From Methanobacterium sp. (GTDB taxonomy: Archaea > Methanobacteriota > Methanobacteria > Methanobacteriales > Methanobacteriaceae), in assembly GCA_019084405.1 (NCBI GenBank), contig JAHRFX010000089.1, positions 62,001 to 126,000 of the forward strand: a DNA stretch of 64,000 bases, written 5' to 3'. This document shows, piece by piece, positions 35,333 to 44,704 of this stretch. The notes beneath the pieces were generated by a model, which was not told where the DNA came from, did not search any database, and saw only the letters and a list, made by a program, of their open reading frames with translations. Position numbers and translations under genes: made by a program. Each line of letters starts with the position of its first letter. The first letter of the stretch is position 1.

Positions 35333-35824
35333 TTACCAGTACTGATTATCCAGTAAAACCCCTACCGGAAATCCTCCTGTCATGGAATGTTCCCATGATT
35401 CGACGATGGTTTCAAGGGCTTCCTCAGGATACTTTGGCCGGGAATAGGGGATATTCAATGCATCTAAAATTTTAGGGGTGGCTCTACCCATGGGTATCTG
35501 GCCATTTATCTTCTCTCCCAGGGTACCCCGGTGGCTCATGACTAGAAGAAGAGGTAGATGATACAACTCAAAGAGTGATGCCAGTGCATTAACACAATTA
35601 CCCAGCCCCGAATTCTGCATTAATATGGCGGGGTTTTTACCGGCTAAGAATGCTCCTGCACATATTCCCAGACCTTCTTCTTCCCGGGTAACAGGTATAT
35701 GGACTATTTGTGGATTGCATTCCACCATTTTCATTACCTCTCCCAGATTTACACAGGGTAAACTAACTACGAAATCTATCCCTGCATCCACCATGCCCTG
35801 ATAAACTGCCTGATTAGAATTCAT
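35333..35824 (-). CDS. comD: Sulfopyruvate decarboxylase alpha subunit
   Basis: A 163-residue subunit of the pyrimidine-binding TPP fold (VSLPCVNLGEVMKM, REEEGLGICAGAFLAGK with the catalytic glutamate, GLGNCVNALASLF). It pairs with ComE; in M. jannaschii the two are fused, here they are separate. 36 bases separate it from comE. The AGGACAAAATATG start is weak but acceptable. Confidence 0.92.
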   Translation of the reverse strand: MNSNQAVYQGMVDAGIDFVVSLPCVNLGEVMKMVECNPQIVHIPVTREEEGLGICAGAFLAGKNPAILMQNSGLGNCVNALASLFELYHLPLLLVMSHRGTLGEKINGQIPMGRATPKILDALNIPYSRPKYPEEALETIVESWEHSMTGGFPVGVLLDNQYW

Positions 35825-35847
35825 ATTTTGTCCTGAAATAATTTAGT

Positions 35848-36873
35848 TTATGAAATTAATTCATCCAGATTAATATCTAACTCTTCTGCAATTTCTTTTA
35901 ATTGCTGATAGAGAACATCGTCAATTTCAATACCCTCATCCATCTTCCTTTTAATATTCATAACTTCCATATCTCCTGGTATGAATACATTTTCGGTTGA
36001 CTTAATTTCCCCAATAAATGTATCCACCTGGTTCTTAAATACTTCCAGGTCTCCAAATTTAGAAGGATCTATGGCTATTATAAGATCTCCCTTGGTACAT
36101 ATTTCTTCTGGATTAGCAGTACCGGTAACTTCTTTTCCAAAAGCAGCCTTAACCATAGGTCCTGCCAGGATTTCAATCATGAAAGCAAGGGCATAACCTT
36201 TATGAGCACCAAAAGACAATATGGATCCATTTAGAGCAGCTTCCGGATCAATAGTAGGGTTACCTTCTGCATCCAGAGCCACATTTTCCGGTATTTTTTC
36301 TCCTCTACGCACCGCTTCTAAAAGTTTTCCCCGGGCAGAAGCAGAAGTGGCCATGTCCACAGATACATAATGGTGATTAGAAGGTATTCCTATGGCTATG
36401 GGGTTGGTACCCAGAATAGGCTCTTTACCTCCAATGGGGGCCACAGCGGGTTCAGTATTGGCAATAACAATTCCTACCATATCCTGCATTATGGCCATAT
36501 CTGAATAGTATCCGGCCACACCGAAATGATTAGAATCATGTATCCCTATTGCACCTATCCCTGTTTCTTTTGCTTTTTTCAGTGCTAATTCCATGCCTTT
36601 ATATGCAACTACATGCCCAAAAAGATGATTACCATTTAACAATCCGGTAGAAACAGTTTCATTTTCGATTTCAATATCGCCCTGCGCTTTAATGGTTCCA
36701 TATTTAATACCTTTCACATATTGGGGAAACCTTCCGATTCCATGTGAAGAGAAACCCTTTAAATCGGCATCCATAGTTACCTCAGCAACGATTTGAGCAT
36801 ATTCTGGAGAAACATCCATTTTAATTAGTATTTCAGTGATTATTATTTTTTCTTGTTCCGCCGTTATTTTCAT
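35848..36873 (-). CDS. comC: L-sulfolactate dehydrogenase
   Basis: A 341-residue NAD-dependent dehydrogenase of the malate/lactate dehydrogenase-2 family (FSSHGIGRFPQYVKGIK; HDSNHFGVAGYYSDMA; GTNPIAIGIPS; GAHKGYALAFMIEIL). It oxidises sulfolactate to sulfopyruvate, the substrate of ComDE. The start at ATG 36873 follows GAGGTTTTATC; an in-frame ATG at 36894 is less likely. Together comC-comD-comE form a coenzyme M operon. Confidence 0.93.
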   Translation of the reverse strand: MKITAEQEKIIITEILIKMDVSPEYAQIVAEVTMDADLKGFSSHGIGRFPQYVKGIKYGTIKAQGDIEIENETVSTGLLNGNHLFGHVVAYKGMELALKKAKETGIGAIGIHDSNHFGVAGYYSDMAIMQDMVGIVIANTEPAVAPIGGKEPILGTNPIAIGIPSNHHYVSVDMATSASARGKLLEAVRRGEKIPENVALDAEGNPTIDPEAALNGSILSFGAHKGYALAFMIEILAGPMVKAAFGKEVTGTANPEEICTKGDLIIAIDPSKFGDLEVFKNQVDTFIGEIKSTENVFIPGDMEVMNIKRKMDEGIEIDDVLYQQLKEIAEELDINLDELIS

Positions 36874-36983
36874 GATAAAACCTCTTTGCAGCACTTGTGC
36901 TATCCATTGATGAATTTAAGTTAGATTAATCAATATAAAATAATTTAACTATTTTATATCAATTATCGTGTATAATCTTAAAT

Positions 36984-38012
36984 TTATAGTAGCAGGGTCT
37001 TATTTTCAAAGGTATGAATTTCAATTTTTTCCTCTATATCCCCCATTACCTGACCAATCAGGTGGGCTTTTTCATATTTCCTTATGATATCAAGGGCTTC
37101 ATCCACATCTTCACCTTTCAAAATTACTACAAATCCTATACCCATGTTGAAAACCCGATACATTTCTTCCAGGGGGACATTGAAAGAATAAATGGATTTG
37201 AATATGGGATGGGGTTCAGGTAGATAATCTATTTTATAACCTGTTCCTTTTTTTAAACGCTTGAGGTTAGTAAAACCTCCTCCAGTAATGTGCGCCAATC
37301 CATGAACTTCCACATCACTTCTTAAAAGTTCCATGATAGGTTCTACATAAATAGCAGTAGGCATTAGTAGTTCCTCTCCCACCGTTCTTTCGGGATATCC
37401 GGGCAGGGGATCATTAACATCGAGACCACTATCTTCAAAAAAAACCCTGCGGGCTAAACTCAGGCCATTACTATGAATTCCACTGCTTTCTATTCCAATA
37501 AGCAGATCTCCTTCCTCTATTTTCGCACCGGTGATAATTTTATCCTCATCTACGATACCCATACCGGTTCCTGCCAGATCAAAGTCTTTGATTATTTCAG
37601 GTAAAGAAGCAGTTTCACCTCCAATTATGGCAATTTTGGAGATTTCTGCACCTTTAGCAAGCCCTTCACCAATCTGGTTTGCCACTGCAGGGTCAGGTTT
37701 TTCTACTGCCAGGTAATCTACCAGGGCTATTGGTTCTGCCCCTACACACAGTATATCATTCACCACCATGGCTATGCAGTCTATGCCTACGGTATCATAT
37801 TTTCCCAGCATACTTGCCACCAGGATTTTACTTCCCACCCCATCAGTACTCATGGCAATAGCTTTATCTCCCAAGCGTACTAGAGCAGCAAAATGACCAC
37901 TTTCAGTAATTACATCTCTAAATTTAAGGGTATCTTTTAGTTTAGATATTAGATGAGAAACAGTTTCCTCCTCTAAATCAATATCTACTCCTGAGTCTGA
38001 ATAGGTTACCAT
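36984..38012 (-). CDS. purM: Phosphoribosylformylglycinamidine cyclo-ligase
   Basis: A 342-residue AIR synthetase with typical signatures: VGSKILVASMLGKYDTVGIDC, GGETASLPEI, GIESSGIHSNGLSLAR and HITGGGFTNLKRL. It closes the imidazole ring in purine synthesis. AAGGTGATTAAATG starts it. 110 bases separate it from comC upstream on the transcribed side, so it may be an independent gene. Confidence 0.96.
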   Translation of the reverse strand: MVTYSDSGVDIDLEEETVSHLISKLKDTLKFRDVITESGHFAALVRLGDKAIAMSTDGVGSKILVASMLGKYDTVGIDCIAMVVNDILCVGAEPIALVDYLAVEKPDPAVANQIGEGLAKGAEISKIAIIGGETASLPEIIKDFDLAGTGMGIVDEDKIITGAKIEEGDLLIGIESSGIHSNGLSLARRVFFEDSGLDVNDPLPGYPERTVGEELLMPTAIYVEPIMELLRSDVEVHGLAHITGGGFTNLKRLKKGTGYKIDYLPEPHPIFKSIYSFNVPLEEMYRVFNMGIGFVVILKGEDVDEALDIIRKYEKAHLIGQVMGDIEEKIEIHTFENKTLLL

Positions 38013-38120
38013 TTAATCACCTTATCTAAGAATTTTATGTATAATTGAGTTTTTAATCATGATATTTCACATGATAAATAAAAAAATTAATTTATTTTTC
38101 TTAATCCATCCTTCCCTAAT

Positions 38121-40028
38121 TCACTGTATTCTTACTGTTTCAAGGTTCATAGGTGTCTTGGTTTCTATTTTGTAACTACGGTATAAACTGGAAGCAAGAT
38201 CGAGTGTTTTATAGTTATCTCCATGACATATAACGATTTTTTCTGGCTTAGGGCTCAATCTTCTTACATAGTCCATTAACTGGCGCCGGTCAGAATGACC
38301 ACTGAATCCCTCAATGGTTTTTATTCCCATATTTACATGGAATACTTTGGTTTTACCTTCCTCTTTAAGGGGAATTTCTTTCCAGCCTTTCTGTATCCGC
38401 CTACCCAGAGAACCTTCAGCCTGATAACCTACAAAAACCAGAGAATTTCTTTCATCTCCACAAAGCCATTTAAAGTATTCTACCGAGTTTCCACCGGTAA
38501 GCATACCGGAAGTGGATAAAATTATGGATGGTTCTCCTTCTACAATAGATTTTCTCTCATCAATGCCATTAACCTTATGGAATACTCCGGATATGAATGG
38601 ATTACGGCCCATATGGAATATCTGATCTCTTAGATCTTTACTCAAGTATTCTGGCCGGGCGGTGTGTATGGCATTGGCTTCCCAGATCATTCCATCAATG
38701 TATATGGGCACGTCCTCTATTAATCCATTTCTCATGTACTCTTCAAGTACAATCATTAATTCCTGGGCCCTTCCCACGGCAAATACTGGAATTAATATTT
38801 TACCTCCACGTCGCAAGGTGTGGTAAATCGTTTTCATGAGTTCCTTTTCAGCGGTGTTTCGGGAAGGCTGCACATCTTCATGCCCTCCGTAAGTACTTTC
38901 CATAACCAGGGTTTCTATTCTAGGGAACTTGGTTACTGCTGTTTCTAAAAGGCGGCTCCTCTCATATTTAAAATCACCAGTATAGACCATGTTATGCTGC
39001 CCGTCTCCAATATGCATATGGGACATGGCGGAACCAATGATATGCCCTGAATTATGTAGTGTTAAACGGATATCGGGAGCAATATCTGTCACCTCTCCGT
39101 AATCCAGAGTAATAGTATGTTTAACACTTTTTTTGACATGTTTTACATTAAATGGTAGCGGTTCATCCTCTCGATGGGCTATATCTATATGATCCAGCTG
39201 TAGGAGAGTCATCAGATCCCTGGTGGGGGTGGTGCAGTAAACCGGCCCTTCGTATCCATAGTGATAAAGATAAGGTAAAAAACCAGAATGATCCAGATGG
39301 GCGTGAGATATTATAACTGCGTCTAGATCATCCAGAACAAATTCAGGAACATTTAAAAATGGATAAGAGCTTTTTTCATCTCCTCCTGCAACATTCACTC
39401 CACAGTCAAGCAGTACTCTACTATTAGGAGTCTGCAAAAATAAACAGGAGCGCCCCACTTCTCTAAAACCTCCCATAGAGGTTAAACGAGTCCAGTCATT
39501 TTCATATTTAATGCCCTGATGGATTCTGTTTCCTAATTCTTGTAATATTTTTTTTCTTTCTTTACTATTATGGCGCAAAGTTCTACGGATTCTCTGGATA
39601 ATCTCTGAAGAAATAGGAGGGGTTCTTAAAATCTTAGGAGCCCAACCAATCTTTTTTACAATTTCCCTAGAGGTAGTCCCGTATTTCCCAATAACCAGTC
39701 CTGGTTTTCGGGCTTCAATAATTACTTCGCAGGTAACTTCGTCAAATGAAATATTGGTAATCTTTGCTTCTTCAGGCACTATTTCATGAATCTTAGCAAT
39801 GGCCTTTTCAGGCTCAGTCAGTACTGAACGATCTGAACGAATAATTATTCTTTTTCGAATATCTTTGGCCAAATCTCTAATAAGATCTCCGTTTTCAGTT
39901 ATAATTTCCGGATTTTTGGTGTATATCACCACTTCCGGGCCTTCGAACTCTACTTTGGCCACTTGTACTCGTGGTGGTAATCCATGCACTATTGTCTTTT
40001 TGATTTCTTCAAGAATCTCTGAAACCAT
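38121..40028 (-). CDS. aCPSF1-type beta-CASP ribonuclease with N-terminal KH domains
   Basis: A 635-residue archaeal CPSF73-like RNase. Two KH-type domains fill residues 1-145 (EARKPGLVIGKYGTTSREIV), followed by a metallo-beta-lactamase domain with ISHAHLDHSGFLPYL, the beta-CASP domain and the C-terminal HSDRRQLMDYVRRLSPK. Archaeal aCPSF1 acts in 3' end formation and transcription termination at U-rich sites. AAGTGATTGTATG is the start. The gene is followed by purM after a gap of about 100 bases. Confidence 0.94.
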   Translation of the reverse strand: MVSEILEEIKKTIVHGLPPRVQVAKVEFEGPEVVIYTKNPEIITENGDLIRDLAKDIRKRIIIRSDRSVLTEPEKAIAKIHEIVPEEAKITNISFDEVTCEVIIEARKPGLVIGKYGTTSREIVKKIGWAPKILRTPPISSEIIQRIRRTLRHNSKERKKILQELGNRIHQGIKYENDWTRLTSMGGFREVGRSCLFLQTPNSRVLLDCGVNVAGGDEKSSYPFLNVPEFVLDDLDAVIISHAHLDHSGFLPYLYHYGYEGPVYCTTPTRDLMTLLQLDHIDIAHREDEPLPFNVKHVKKSVKHTITLDYGEVTDIAPDIRLTLHNSGHIIGSAMSHMHIGDGQHNMVYTGDFKYERSRLLETAVTKFPRIETLVMESTYGGHEDVQPSRNTAEKELMKTIYHTLRRGGKILIPVFAVGRAQELMIVLEEYMRNGLIEDVPIYIDGMIWEANAIHTARPEYLSKDLRDQIFHMGRNPFISGVFHKVNGIDERKSIVEGEPSIILSTSGMLTGGNSVEYFKWLCGDERNSLVFVGYQAEGSLGRRIQKGWKEIPLKEEGKTKVFHVNMGIKTIEGFSGHSDRRQLMDYVRRLSPKPEKIVICHGDNYKTLDLASSLYRSYKIETKTPMNLETVRIQ

Positions 40029-40123
40029 ACAATCACTTCTAAAAAAATAGAAAATAGCATAAACTTAGTTTACACTAAAAATTTAAGTTATTATAAATAA
40101 AATTTAATAAGAAAGAGAAAAAA

Positions 40124-40756
<633 letters not shown>

Positions 40757-40990
40757 AAATACACCTCGAGATAAAAAATAATAGTAAAAAATCAGTTCTA
40801 ACCCTACATTTGCCTTCATCTTATATAAATATTTTCGGTATGCTCTTACTATTTTTAATTATTAAATTTAATAATTTTAAGAGATTCTTAATAGGAGGTA
40901 AGGATTTCGGTGCTAAACCGGCATTAAACTATTAATTAAAAAAATAAAATAGAGGATTAAATAAAAAGGAAGATGGATTTAGTAATTCAT

Positions 40991-42082
40991 TTAAGTTATT
41001 AAATTATCTAACTTATCTTCCTTAAGACCATTTTTTATTTCACGGGCAATCCTTTGCCCCATACTCATTTCTTCATCAAATAGCAGGTAACTGTAAGCAG
41101 AACCATTCATAAAGGTGTTGGTCCCCCCATCTGTTCGGGCACTCATTTCAAAAGTTACAATCTCCAGGTTGTCTGTGCACATGGTCTGGAGACAGAAGGG
41201 CCCATTCATTCCGGGCGGCACCAGATCCTTGGCTGAATCAACCAGGCTATCACCAATCTCAAATACCTGGGGAAGCAGCGATTCCCTCATGACCACGGGA
41301 TGGTTTCCAGTAATAACATAAGAAGGACTCAGGCCAACTTCTAACTGATCCTTGGCAGGTATTCGTACCAACCCATCAATATTGGATTCAAATCGACTAT
41401 CCATACCCAGTACTTCCACTTCATCATTGAGCACGGAGTAAAAGAAGTGTACACAGAAGTTGGTTCCTGAAACATATTCTTCAATATGGGCTTTGCGAAC
41501 GTCTTCTTCATCTATCCATTCCCTCTTAAGCATGGCTGCAATCTTTTCATCAAATTCTTCATGTGAGGATGCTACAAAGTATCCCTTACCTCCTCTGGCA
41601 CCTGGAAACTTAACCATTACTGCACGATCAATATCTTCTGCATTATCATATTTGAAGGGCATTCTTATTCCAGATTCAATTATTAATTTTCTCTCCAGAT
41701 CCCTTTCAGCTTCCCATCTTAAAATATCCCGATTACCGAACATGGGGACGTGGAAATCATTTTCAATTCTATCTAATCCGGCATAAGCAACAAAAGATCC
41801 GTGGGGAACAACTATACTATTCATATCCCTTAATTGTTGTTGTACTTCATCATTTACGATATCACTAAATTTATCCACCAGTATATATTCATCTGCTACT
41901 TTAAAACGCTGATAAGGCACTTCTCTCCCTTTTTCACAGACTACGGCCGTCTTGAAACCTTCTTTTTTGGCTCCTTTGAGTATATGGAGTGATGTGTGGC
42001 TTCCTAAAGTTGCTATAGTTGTTTCTTCTTTATTGTATCCTTCAAGAATACTTGAAATTTCATCTTTGTTTACTTTGCTCAT
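40991..42082 (-). CDS. purP: 5-formaminoimidazole-4-carboxamide ribonucleotide synthetase
   Basis: A 363-residue ATP-grasp enzyme. LGSHTSLHILKGAKKEGF at the N-terminus, MVKFPGARGGKGYFVA with the glycine-rich ATP loop, and GPFCLQTMCTD with FEMSARTDGG near the end identify PurP. It forms FAICAR from AICAR, formate and ATP, the archaeal replacement for a PurH domain. Start ATG behind AAGGGGAATTAT. Confidence 0.95.
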   Translation of the reverse strand: MSKVNKDEISSILEGYNKEETTIATLGSHTSLHILKGAKKEGFKTAVVCEKGREVPYQRFKVADEYILVDKFSDIVNDEVQQQLRDMNSIVVPHGSFVAYAGLDRIENDFHVPMFGNRDILRWEAERDLERKLIIESGIRMPFKYDNAEDIDRAVMVKFPGARGGKGYFVASSHEEFDEKIAAMLKREWIDEEDVRKAHIEEYVSGTNFCVHFFYSVLNDEVEVLGMDSRFESNIDGLVRIPAKDQLEVGLSPSYVITGNHPVVMRESLLPQVFEIGDSLVDSAKDLVPPGMNGPFCLQTMCTDNLEIVTFEMSARTDGGTNTFMNGSAYSYLLFDEEMSMGQRIAREIKNGLKEDKLDNLIT

Positions 42083-42531
42083 ATAATTCCCCTTAATAAT
42101 TTAATTCACATTTAATTAGTATAGGCCGGTCATACACCATTTTCTTTATTTTAAATTCAGGTGCCAATTAAACCGGATTTAATTTTCAAAATATCAGTTG
42201 ATGTGTATTGGATTATATTAATAGATATCTTATTTTGTCTTGATACTAAGTCTTATGTTTTAATAAGTCCGTTTTATAATTCTGCCCCGGGTCTATAAAT
42301 ATCTATAAAAGAGGCTGTAAAGTTCATGGTTGTGGGAATGCTATCCAATATCTTAAATAGTTTTTTTATCATTCTTTTAGTAAAAAATAACATTTATTTG
42401 GAAAAAATTTCGAATAAAGTGCTCAAACCCCAACAACTTGGCAGCCTCCCTAAAACCAAAAATAGTTATAGGTATAAATTAATATAACAATTTCATAAAA
42501 TCATTTTTAATCTCATTTTAAGGTTATAAAT

Positions 42532-43257
42532 ATGAAATGGAAGCAAATAGGGCACGTTGTGGTAGTTAATGAAGATTTAGATGATGTTTCTAATTTTTTA
42601 AAAATTCCAGGAGTAAATACGGTAGTCAAAGTGGGCAATATCAATGGTAAAACCCGTAAACCTGATGTAAAACTACTGCATGGGAATCAGACCGAAACAA
42701 TCCACAAGGAAAATAAATGTTTTTTTAAGCTGGATGTTTCCCGGGTGATGTGGTCTAAGGGCAATACTGTTGAAAGGATGAGAATTGCCCGCCTGGTGGA
42801 AGAAGGGGAAATAGTGGTGGATATGTTTGCTGGAATAGGTTATTTCTCTGTACCGGTGGCAGTTCACTCTAACCTTAAAAAGTTGTATTCTATTGAAATC
42901 AATCCAGAGGCTTTTTATTATTTAAATGAAAATATTATCTTAAATAAAATTGAATCGAAAGTAGAAACTTTTTTAGGTGATTCCATGGATATGGCTCCTT
43001 ATTTATCTGCAGATAGGGTATTGATGGGCTATATTGGGAATACTCAGGACTATCTTAAACCCGCTATGGATTGTGTAAAGGGGGGTGGGGTAATTCATTA
43101 TCATGAAACGGTCCCTGAAAAAATAATGTCTAAAAGACCCATAGAACGAATAGAAAAGGCGGCGGGGGAAAGAAATGTGGGTATTATCCGGCAGAGGATT
43201 ATTAAAAAGTATTCTCCTGGAGTGGTGCACGTAGTGGTGGATGCTAAGATAGAGTAG
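42532..43257 (+). CDS. taw2: tRNA wybutosine-synthesis transferase Taw2 / Trm5-related methyltransferase fold
   Basis: A 241-residue class I SAM protein. FFKLDVSRVMWSKGNTVER precedes the SAM site VVDMFAGIGYFSVPVA; SIEINPEAFYYLNENI and the RVLMGYIGNT stretch replace the NPP motif of Trm5. The last feature and HYHETVPE favour Taw2, which transfers aminocarboxypropyl to imG-14 in tRNA-Phe. It is somewhat short for Taw2 because the N-terminal domain is reduced. The 449-base gap 42083-42531 upstream holds a TATA-like TATAAATTAATATAA at 42471 and nothing else I recognise. Confidence 0.78.
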   Translation: MKWKQIGHVVVVNEDLDDVSNFLKIPGVNTVVKVGNINGKTRKPDVKLLHGNQTETIHKENKCFFKLDVSRVMWSKGNTVERMRIARLVEEGEIVVDMFAGIGYFSVPVAVHSNLKKLYSIEINPEAFYYLNENIILNKIESKVETFLGDSMDMAPYLSADRVLMGYIGNTQDYLKPAMDCVKGGGVIHYHETVPEKIMSKRPIERIEKAAGERNVGIIRQRIIKKYSPGVVHVVVDAKIE

Positions 43258-43501
43258 TTTTTATAATCTGTGAAGCATTATTATTGCCTGAATTTAGCAT
43301 TTTAATAAATATGTGCAGTGCTATTGTTGTTTTTTAGATTTCAAATAGGCACTATTTTTAATTTATAATCTTCGGATTGAACATATATTCTCCTGAAAAT
43401 GTTTAATACTGATTTAAAGGAGTTAAATAAGGATTAATCTAAAAATTCTTTAAGTTAATAACTAATATTAAATAGGATAAATCATAATAAATTATTGAAA
43501 G

Positions 43502-43515
43502 TTATACTAGTATAA
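43502..43515. promoter_or_regulatory. Perfect 14-bp palindrome upstream of the REC-PAS genes
   Basis: TTATACTAGTATAA is its own reverse complement. It lies in the 420-base non-coding stretch 43258-43677. Two direct copies of AGTAATTGG follow at 43549-43557 and 43566-43574, 17 bases apart. These could be operator sites for a regulator of the signalling genes. Confidence 0.35.
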
Positions 43516-43677
43516 GGACTATTTTAACCTGGATTTTAACCAAAAACCAGTAATTGGTAATAATTAGTAATTGGATAGGTTTTGTTTAATAATTAAATTG
43601 AAAGGGGTAAGGGGACTTATACCGGCTTTAAGTTGATCTATTTTAACAACATCCAATTAAGGGGGGAGGATGTTTTT

Positions 43678-44682
43678 ATGCCTGCGGCGAGGATTTTAAT
43701 TGTAGAGGATGAAGGACTCACAGCAATGGAGCTTCAAAGGAAACTAAAATCAATGGGTTATGATGTGCCAACTTTTGCTTTTTCTGGAAGAGAGGCTATT
43801 ATTAAGGCCGAAGAACTTAAACCAGATTTAATTTTAATGGATATTATTTTGAAAGGGCAAATTGATGGTATAACTGCTGCTGAAGAAATATCAAAACAAC
43901 AAGATATCCCTATTATTTATCTTACTGCACACGGGGATGAGAATACTCGAAAAAGAGCAGGCAATACGGTATCTTATGCTTATCTTTTAAAACCATTTGA
44001 TGAAGAGGAACTACAAAAAAACATTGATCAGGCATTATATCAACACCATCTGGATAAAACAATGGAAAAAGATCCCTTCCTGGATAAAAAAATCAGAAAA
44101 AATGGAGGGGCAGTAATAATAACTGATAAAGAGGGAATTGTTCAGTTCATGAATTACAATGCTTGCTATATTACGGGCTGGGACAAAGAAGAGGGTATTG
44201 GTCAAATAATTGATGAAATCTTTGAGCTCCATCTTAAAAAGACTGCCAAGATAAGTGAAAATCCGGTTCTGAACCTTTTAACAAATAAAACTTCAGAAAT
44301 AAAGGGTAGATCCTGGCTAAAAACAATTTCAGGTTCGTATGTTCCTATTTATTATACGATAGCTCCAATTAAAGATTCAGAGGAGGATATAGTAGGTTCC
44401 ACTCTAATTTTTAAAGACATCACCCATGTGGTAGATGAAGAAGCCATTGAAAATTTTATAAATGAAATTTTACGTAATTCATCACCGGTATCGGCTTTTT
44501 TTGATGAAAAAGGAGACTTTATTCAGGGCACAACAGGTTTTTGCGGGATAATGGCAGATGCTTTAGAAAAAATTGAAAATTTTAATCTCTTTAGGGATAT
44601 GGGGATGGATGATGATTTATTATTAAAACTGGAAAAAGAAAATTCTGTAAGCTACAGCCATAATCTCTGCATCTTCCAATAG
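43678..44682 (+). CDS. Response regulator with PAS domains; 5' part of a frameshifted sensor gene
   Basis: A 334-residue ORF. REC domain at 1-120 with D55 as phosphoacceptor (LILMDIILKG) and K in LLKPFDEE; one PAS domain at about 138-260; a second PAS starts near 265 and breaks off at the TAG at 44680. The next ORF, in the +1 frame, carries what look like the last strands of that PAS. GGGGGGAGG before the ATG is a very strong ribosome site. Either the gene is broken or the frame is shifted during translation. Confidence 0.8.
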   Translation: MPAARILIVEDEGLTAMELQRKLKSMGYDVPTFAFSGREAIIKAEELKPDLILMDIILKGQIDGITAAEEISKQQDIPIIYLTAHGDENTRKRAGNTVSYAYLLKPFDEEELQKNIDQALYQHHLDKTMEKDPFLDKKIRKNGGAVIITDKEGIVQFMNYNACYITGWDKEEGIGQIIDEIFELHLKKTAKISENPVLNLLTNKTSEIKGRSWLKTISGSYVPIYYTIAPIKDSEEDIVGSTLIFKDITHVVDEEAIENFINEILRNSSPVSAFFDEKGDFIQGTTGFCGIMADALEKIENFNLFRDMGMDDDLLLKLEKENSVSYSHNLCIFQ

Positions 44683-44704
44683 CTGCTTAATTTGTAAACC
44701 CCAA

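Noticed and set aside
42293..42368. Small RNA gene between purP and taw2 (TATA-like TATAAATATC followed by a T-run)
   Set aside because: The sequence between the elements shows no stable fold and no C/D box pair; too weak to call.
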